DNA from: Haematococcus lacustris
Taxonomy: Eukaryota > Chlorophyta > Chlorophyceae > Chlamydomonadales > Haematococcaceae
Assembly (NCBI GenBank): GCA_030144725.1
Contig: JASKMD010000008.1
Location: 2,755,400-2,819,399 of the forward strand
Direction: 5' to 3'
Length of the DNA stretch: 64,000 bases
Below the pieces are notes generated by a model. It was given only the letters and a program-made list of their open reading frames with translations. It was not told the DNA's origin and made no database searches. Shown piece by piece: positions 49,241-64,000 of this stretch (position 1 is its first letter; the number at the start of each line of letters is the position of its first letter). Position numbers and translations under genes: made by a program.

Positions 49241-49534
49241 AACATCTACAGTCAACGATCACTCATCTTGCGCTTGTTTAGGCACTTAGGTTTCAAAAAG
49301 CAATCAAGAAATGTGTAACGTCGTAATGTGTGGCTCTACGCAATACATGACAGCCGTTTTTCATGCCACTCTCCATTCAGAGCATGCAGGACATCAGCAA
49401 GGAGGACAAAAGGACAACCACGAGAGGTCATCTAAGACACAGGAAGCCCGTCTAGGGACATGCACCAGCCTTTAATTCAGGCGCAGCAGCCCGCACCACA
49501 GTGTTGCACCCCTGTTCGCTGCTCCCCTTGAGTG
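49241..49534. other. 3' flank of the NUDT15-like gene
   Basis: No gene is recognisable. It presumably includes the 3' UTR of the minus-strand Nudix gene. Confidence 0.35.
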
Positions 49535-50881
49535 TTATGTGGACGAGCTAGACCAGGGCAGCAGCTCGTAGGCACTCTTCATGAGGGCGCCCAGCGGCAT
49601 AAACACAGGCTCAGGCACCTGGCCATAAGGCCGCCACTCCCAGCCCTCGCACTTGTCAGGCTCCATTAGCGACGCCGTGGTCTCCTGCCAGGAGGCAAGA
49701 GCCAGACACAAAGGGCAGTCAGAGGCCAGGAAGAAAGGGGGGGAGTCAGGCTGCATGTGTGGTCAGTGGAAGATGCGTTGCCCGGTGCTGTCAAGCTGCA
49801 TGGGCACCTGAGGTTTTTCCTTAGCACAACCTTAACACCTTGAACCTCTACCCTGGCGAGGTGTGCAACGGTGGTGAAAACGTGTGATACATGTCCGTGC
49901 GGCCCTCTCCTGCTGCAGGCTGTATGCCGAACAGTCCTCAGTGCCCTGTGCTGCTGCTGTAGAGAGTTCCTCCGGCTTCATTGGGAGCAGCAGGGCTGGT
50001 TGCAGTGTGGTTGTTCCTCTACTGGGGAGGGGTGGAGGGTGAGATGTACGATGTGGGGGATAAAGGCCTGATGTTCGGAATGCGCTGCAGAGGTAATAGC
50101 ACATGCTATAACCTCATGCATACTCCATTGTGGGGTGCCATGCAGCGCTGACTAACCAATGACTGTGGCTGTCGGCCACACATGGGGATGTGTATGGCCA
50201 TGGCTGCATTGGTGCAGGCAGTGAATGAGCCGCTTTGACTGGCTGGAGAATACCTCTGGCACGCAGCAATGCATGAAGATGGTGACGTAGTGCTTGGGGG
50301 GCTGTTGGTCGTCAAAGATGTTGTTGTTGGCCCATGCCAGGGACAGGTCAGTCTCGCGCAGTGTGATGCCCGTCTCCTCCAGCACCTCCCGCACTGCACA
50401 CGCCTCAAAGCTCTCTCCAAACTCCAGATGGCCCCCTGCAGAGGCAGCCCTGCCTTGTGCCTCTTGAACACGAATGTGTGGTGCAGTAGGCTGCCAGCAA
50501 CCCCATGTACATGGGCACACGAGTCAGGCTGAATGTGACGTGGTCATGCTGTGGTGGCTATGCAGGTGCTGGGCTGCATTGGTGAGGCCGGAGTACCAGG
50601 TGGAAGGGTCTCACACTGTGGCTGAGGATAGCAGTCCACAGGGCGCAACCCTCACCTGGCAGTGACCATGTGCCGGATCCGTGTGACCCTTTCCTGTGTA
50701 TCACCATTCGGATAGCAGTAGCAGCAGCAGCAGCGGCAGCAGCAGCAACAGCATCAGCAGGGCCGTGGAGCATGAGGGGTGTGATAGTGTAGGAGCATGG
50801 TGCGCACCTCTTCCCCACGAGCACACGGCCCCCAGGCTTGATGAGCAGCACGCCGACACCTACGCGCGCTTGTTGTAACAT
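49535..50881 (-). CDS. NUDT15: Nudix hydrolase of the NUDT15/MTH2 type
   Basis: Four exons on the minus strand (50808-50881, 50656-50693, 50254-50435, 49535-49684) join in phase to 147 residues. The Nudix box fits the consensus GX5EX7REUXEEXGU exactly at residues 39-61 ([20 protein letters not shown] then TGI), giving the Mg-binding Glu residues. The N-terminus [20 protein letters not shown], the strand [20 protein letters not shown] and [20 protein letters not shown] follow human NUDT15 and its plant relatives in order. These enzymes hydrolyse modified or oxidised nucleotides to monophosphates. The exact substrate cannot be told from sequence. The gene is slightly shorter than human NUDT15 (164). 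It shares a 184-bp upstream region with HMG-CoA synthase. Confidence 0.93.
49934..49966 (+). repeat. dispersed short repeat, copy 3 of 3 (NUDT15-like intron 3)
   Basis: This shares a 28-bp core with 991-1027 (inverted) and with the 5' end of Fanzor copy F5. Confidence 0.5.
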
Positions 50882-51065
50882 TCACGTCTAGATCTAGTAT
50901 TCGTAATCTAAGCTAGACCAAATGTTAGCGAATTCCTCACTTTCGGTCCTTTATGGGTGTTCTTGTATCCGTAGGTGAAGAGGACCGAAGAGACTTTGAG
51001 TATAGACTGGATCACACACCACACAATTGCCGTCAGAATGAGCTTACCGCGTTCACCACCATGAC
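50882..51065. promoter_or_regulatory. bidirectional promoter region between NUDT15-like gene and HMGS
   Basis: The start codons of the two divergent genes are only 184 bp apart, so both promoters and 5' UTRs must share this stretch. It contains the palindromic TCTAGATCTAG (50886-50896). No named promoter motif is clear. Confidence 0.6.
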
Positions 51066-61119
<10,054 letters not shown>

Positions 61120-61528
61120 ACTCTGGTGGTATTGTTGCATAAACGCAGCCGTATCATGACACGCAGCCGACAGTACTGCCAGCACTGTGCGCTACAGCTA
61201 CCGGCTCTGCAGCAGCCCGAGGATGGCACGCTGGGTATGGCTAAAGCTACGATGAAGGCCCGGTGCCTGGTGCTACGGGTGTACTGCTATCAAGAGGCCA
61301 TAGCCTGTGGTTGAGCGTTGTGGCGGGGGTTCGGGTCCGAGAATGATGCCTACACTTGAGTATTTGGCACGCCGTGACGCACGGTCAAATGCACACATTG
61401 ATGCCCACGTCAGTGAGTACTGCCCATAGACAGACCGAGGTCAAAGCTCCGCATCTTATGTGGGCCTTTGCTGTGACAAGCTGCTGTATGCAACTATATA
61501 GAAGTTGCGAACAAACACGGGGTACTCC
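61120..61528. other. 3' flank of HMGS, no recognised gene
   Basis: I see no coding family or clear poly(A) signal in this stretch. Confidence 0.35.
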
Positions 61529-61722
61529 ATCAGGGCAGCCATCAGGGTAGGGCAGCAGCAGGGCATCAGGTCAGCCGCTCAGGGTAGGGCAGCAGCAGGG
61601 CATCAAGGCAGCCGGTCAGGGTAGGGCAGCAGCAGGGCAGCCGGGAAGCCGGTCAGGGTAGGGCAGCAGCAGGGCAGCCAATCAGGGTAGGGCAGCATCA
61701 GGGCAGCCGGTCAGGGTAGCAC
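61529..61722. repeat. minisatellite, satellite copy of the array at 63205-64000
   Basis: Five imperfect units of the form TCAGGGTAGGGCAGCAGC plus AGGGCA(TCA/GCC) and a linker occur. The same unit dominates the right end of the window. Confidence 0.85.
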
Positions 61723-61739
61723 CAAACTGCATACTCACT

Positions 61740-62044
61740 TTCGCAAAATGATGACCTTGCACCTACGGTTCGCCCTACCGACCTATGCATACATTAGTTC
61801 CGTTTTCATGCGTTATAATAGTTAATAGCCTGCTGTTTAAGAGACTTAGTTCCCTATTATGCTCTTAAAAACGCGGGACGCGGACCATTTTAGAAAAGTG
61901 CATAGCTGGTTCAAACTGGCTACCGTTGCAAGTCGCGTATGGTGCTACCACGCCCCGCCCTTTGCTCCAAAACAAAGTGTTGCTCCAGAAGTGCGGCTTC
62001 GCCGCACAGAATGTAGCCACAACGCACCTAAAACGGAATTAAAT
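61740..62044. other. AT-richer island, origin unclear
   Basis: Base composition drops sharply compared with the rest of the window. A short frame (61859-62047) shows no recognisable motif. The GCGGCTTCGCCGC palindrome at 61996-62008 resembles short palindromes common in chlamydomonadalean organelle DNA. An organelle-derived insert is only a guess. Confidence 0.25.
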
Positions 62045-62244
62045 TAGATAGTGGAAGCGCCCGGGGCGTTTTAGGCCCCCAAAAACACTCGGCCTCGGCT
62101 CTGGAGCGTAACAGCTCTCGACCTCAGCCAGCAGCCGCGTCGCTACGCTCCGCGGCTGCTGGCTTCGGTCTCGAGCTGTTACGCTCCAGCGCCTCGGCCT
62201 CGCGTTTTTAGGGCGCCTAAAACTACCGGCGCTTCCACTATCTA
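62045..62244. mobile_element. 200-bp foldback (long inverted repeat) element
   Basis: The ends TAGATAGTGGAAGCGCC and GGCGCTTCCACTATCTA are reverse complements, and pairing continues inward with small bulges through GGAGCGTAACAGCTC / GAGCTGTTACGCTCC to a centre near 62140. The whole unit can fold into one hairpin. It has no coding capacity. No convincing target duplication was found. Confidence 0.8.
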
Positions 62245-62465
62245 CTACGTATATACATACGTATTTGCCATCATTTTAGTCGCCGCATACGCTTCAGGCC
62301 AACCCTACAGGTAATGTTGTGTACAGTGAGGTGTTTGCTTCATAGCCTGCTGGCCCTGACACCAAGGTTACTCAGACTCAGCACTCAAACTCACACATCC
62401 AGCAGTTAGACTCAGCACTCAGCACTGTGGCCTGGTGCAAGAGCTGTTGCAAGGACTGGTGCAAG

Positions 62466-62535
62466 AGCGCAGTGGCCGGAGGCCACAGCTTGGTCCGTGT
62501 GCCCCGTCCGCTGTCGGACGGGCCCGCTATACTAA
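62466..62535 (+). mobile_element. Helitron 3' terminus (hairpin plus CTAA)
   Basis: An 8-bp-stem hairpin CCCGTCCG-CTGT-CGGACGGG (62503-62522) is followed nine bases later by CTAA at 62532-62535, then T. Helitrons end in a short GC hairpin about ten bases before CTRR and insert between A and T. The extent of the element to the left is unknown. Confidence 0.65.
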
Positions 62536-62560
62536 TCTATACTATTAAAACTGCTAGGGG
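62536..62560 (+). mobile_element. Helitron 5' terminus abutting the previous one
   Basis: TCTATACTATTAAAA (62536-62550) matches the typical plant/green-lineage Helitron 5' end, which starts TC and is preceded by A. It directly follows the CTAA end of the preceding element. The right end of this second element was not found; 62561-63200 has no recognisable gene. Confidence 0.6.
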
Positions 62561-63204
62561 GGGGGGTCGGCGGAACGGCCTGAGATTGCGCGCACAGCCT
62601 AACAATAATTATGTAAGGACTCTCCGCACAGAATCGCGAAAGATGCACTGTGCCGTGAGATCGACTTCCGATCTGCGGTTCCAACGCCCCACAAATAGTA
62701 GCTACCAGCGAACCTGGCTCAGCAAACGATAGCGATGCAGCCAGCGCAGCGATAGTTCAAAGTCAGCGGACGGTCAAAAAGTCAAAACGGTTCACAGCCA
62801 AAAAGTCAAACGAGTCAGGTCCAACGATGGCTGCGGCCACATTTGGCTGCGGCTGCTGACGAGCTACAGCGTAGCCAGCTCTAATAGCCTCCTCATGCGA
62901 CCCTCCTCCGTGCCGCTCTAACAGGGACAAGTAGGCTGGATGATAGGCATTGGCCTTCAAGCTTTTAAGCATTCAAGCCTGTAACGATGGGGCTTTGTAT
63001 GTAGCGTACATATACGTATACGTAGCATACCCCGAATACCAAAGGTTTGACCGTGATAGTGCAAAGGATGCAGGGCGCACAATCCACCGTAACTGCGGTG
63101 TGTCTGTAATCGCGGGTCAAATGCAAGTCGCTGCCAGCCAGCCATGACAGTCATTGCACGGGAACCACCTGATGCATACGAGGAATGTGGCGACGAGACC
63201 CGGA
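62561..63204. other. possible Helitron interior, no recognised gene
   Basis: Only short frames occur. A run of ten G lies at 62557-62566. TATACGTATACGTA (63008-63021) is a short palindrome. Confidence 0.3.
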
Positions 63205-64000
63205 CATGGCAGCCGGGCAGCCGGTCAGGGTAGGGCAGCACCAGGGCATCAGGGCAGCCGGTCAGGGTAGGGCAGCAGCAGGCCAGCCGGGCAGCCATCA
63301 GGGTAGGGCAGCAGCAGGGCATCAGGGCAGCCGGTCAGGGTAAGGCAGCAGCAGGGCATCAGGGCAGCCGGTCAGGGTAGGGCAGCAGCAGGGCAGCCGG
63401 GCAGCCATCACGGTAGGGCAGCAGCAGGGCAGCCGGTCAGGGTAGGGCAGCAGCAGGGCATCAGGGCAGCCAGTCAGGGTAGGACTGCAGCAGCGCAGCC
63501 GGGAAGCCGGTCAGGGTAGGGCAGCATCAGGGCAGCCGGTCAGGGTAGGGCAGCAGCCGGGCAGGGCAGGGCAGCCGGTCAGGGTAGGGCAGCAGCAGGG
63601 CAGCCTGGCAGCCATCAGGGTAGGGCAGCAGCAGGGCATCAGGGCAGCCGGGCAGGGTAGGGCAGCAGCAGGTCAGCCTGGCAGCCATCAGGGTAGGGCA
63701 GCATCAGGGCATCAGGGCTGCCGGTCAGGGTAGGGCAGCAGCAGGGCATCAGGTCAGCCGCTCAGGATAGGGCAGCAGCAGGGCATCAAGGCAGCCGGTC
63801 AGGGTAGGGCAGCAGCAGGGCAGCCGGGAAGCCGGTCAGGGTAGGGCAGCAGCAGGGCAACAAGTCAGGGTAGGGCAGCAGCCGGGCAAGGTAGGGCAGC
63901 AGCAGGGCATGAGGGCAGCCGGTCAGGGTAAGGCAGCAGCAGGGCATCAGGGCAACAAGTCAGGGTAGGGCAGCAGCAGGGCAGCCGGGAAGCCGGTCAG
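63205..64000. repeat. minisatellite array continuing past the window edge
   Basis: Imperfect units of 28-38 bp built from GGTCAGGGTAGGGCAGCAGC, AGGGCATCA and GGGCAGCCGG are arranged in higher-order combinations. They run to the last base of the window. Confidence 0.92.

Noticed and set aside
61529..64000. CRISPR array at the right end
   Set aside because: Units are contiguous minisatellite repeats of variable length without unique spacers, and the DNA is eukaryotic.

Overview
The window reads as nuclear DNA of a GC-rich chlorophyte alga, most likely in the order Chlamydomonadales. Genes are cut into many short exons with GTGAGT-like donors and CAG acceptors. Introns are packed with G/C-rich micro- and minisatellites, and a TGTAA polyadenylation signal follows one gene. 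An interstitial CCCTAA/TTAGGG tract lies at 55465-55545. Human-type telomeres are known from some chlamydomonadalean clades, including the one with Haematococcus, so a Haematococcus-like alga is plausible but not proven. Most long open frames here are artefacts of repeats. The real genes were assembled exon by exon from family-conserved peptides and splice sites, and for six of them the exon phases close perfectly.

Layout: 431-838 (+) is a possible 3' exon of an unknown gene. 6763-10872 (+) is plastid-type dihydroxy-acid dehydratase. 12755-19143 (+) is a large low-complexity coiled-coil protein whose 5' end I could not find. 21508-22418 (-) is a small secreted, probably GPI-anchored, protein. 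24980-27639 (+) is PIG-H. 30041-37730 (+) is a long-chain acyl-CoA synthetase. 38441-42390 (-) is NAT9. 49535-50881 (-) is a NUDT15-like Nudix hydrolase, head-to-head with 51066-61119 (+), HMG-CoA synthase. The genes serve unrelated housekeeping roles (branched-chain amino acids, GPI anchors, fatty-acid activation, N-acetylation, nucleotide sanitation, HMG-CoA synthesis) and show no operon-like logic.

The accessory layer is the notable part. At least thirteen remnants of Fanzor (eukaryotic TnpB-like RuvC nuclease) elements are scattered through introns and intergenic DNA, in two main families. I call them Fz-1 (copies A, B, C, D, D2, E) and Fz-2 (copies F1-F9). Every copy is broken: internal deletions, nonsense codons, frameshifts, a lost catalytic Asp, or a mutated splice donor. 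Six copies are bounded by 12-17 bp target-site duplications of variable length without terminal inverted repeats. In the four Fz-2a copies the duplication always begins TGCTG at the element's 3' end. The 3' noncoding ends are the most conserved part and survive alone in one copy, so they may carry the guide-RNA scaffold or a mobilisation signal. Copies F3, F5, F6, F7 and F8 lie in introns of PIG-H, NAT9 and HMG-CoA synthase.

Other mobile DNA includes an 837-bp hAT-like MITE nested in Fanzor copy E (8-bp duplication), a Helitron 3' end abutting a Helitron 5' end at 62535/62536, and a 200-bp foldback element. Repeats include giant (CCTG)n arrays in introns of two genes (about 2.0 kb, 1.06 kb including a CCCG segment, and 0.37 kb), a 0.9-kb (CCCCTG)n tract, and several minisatellites.
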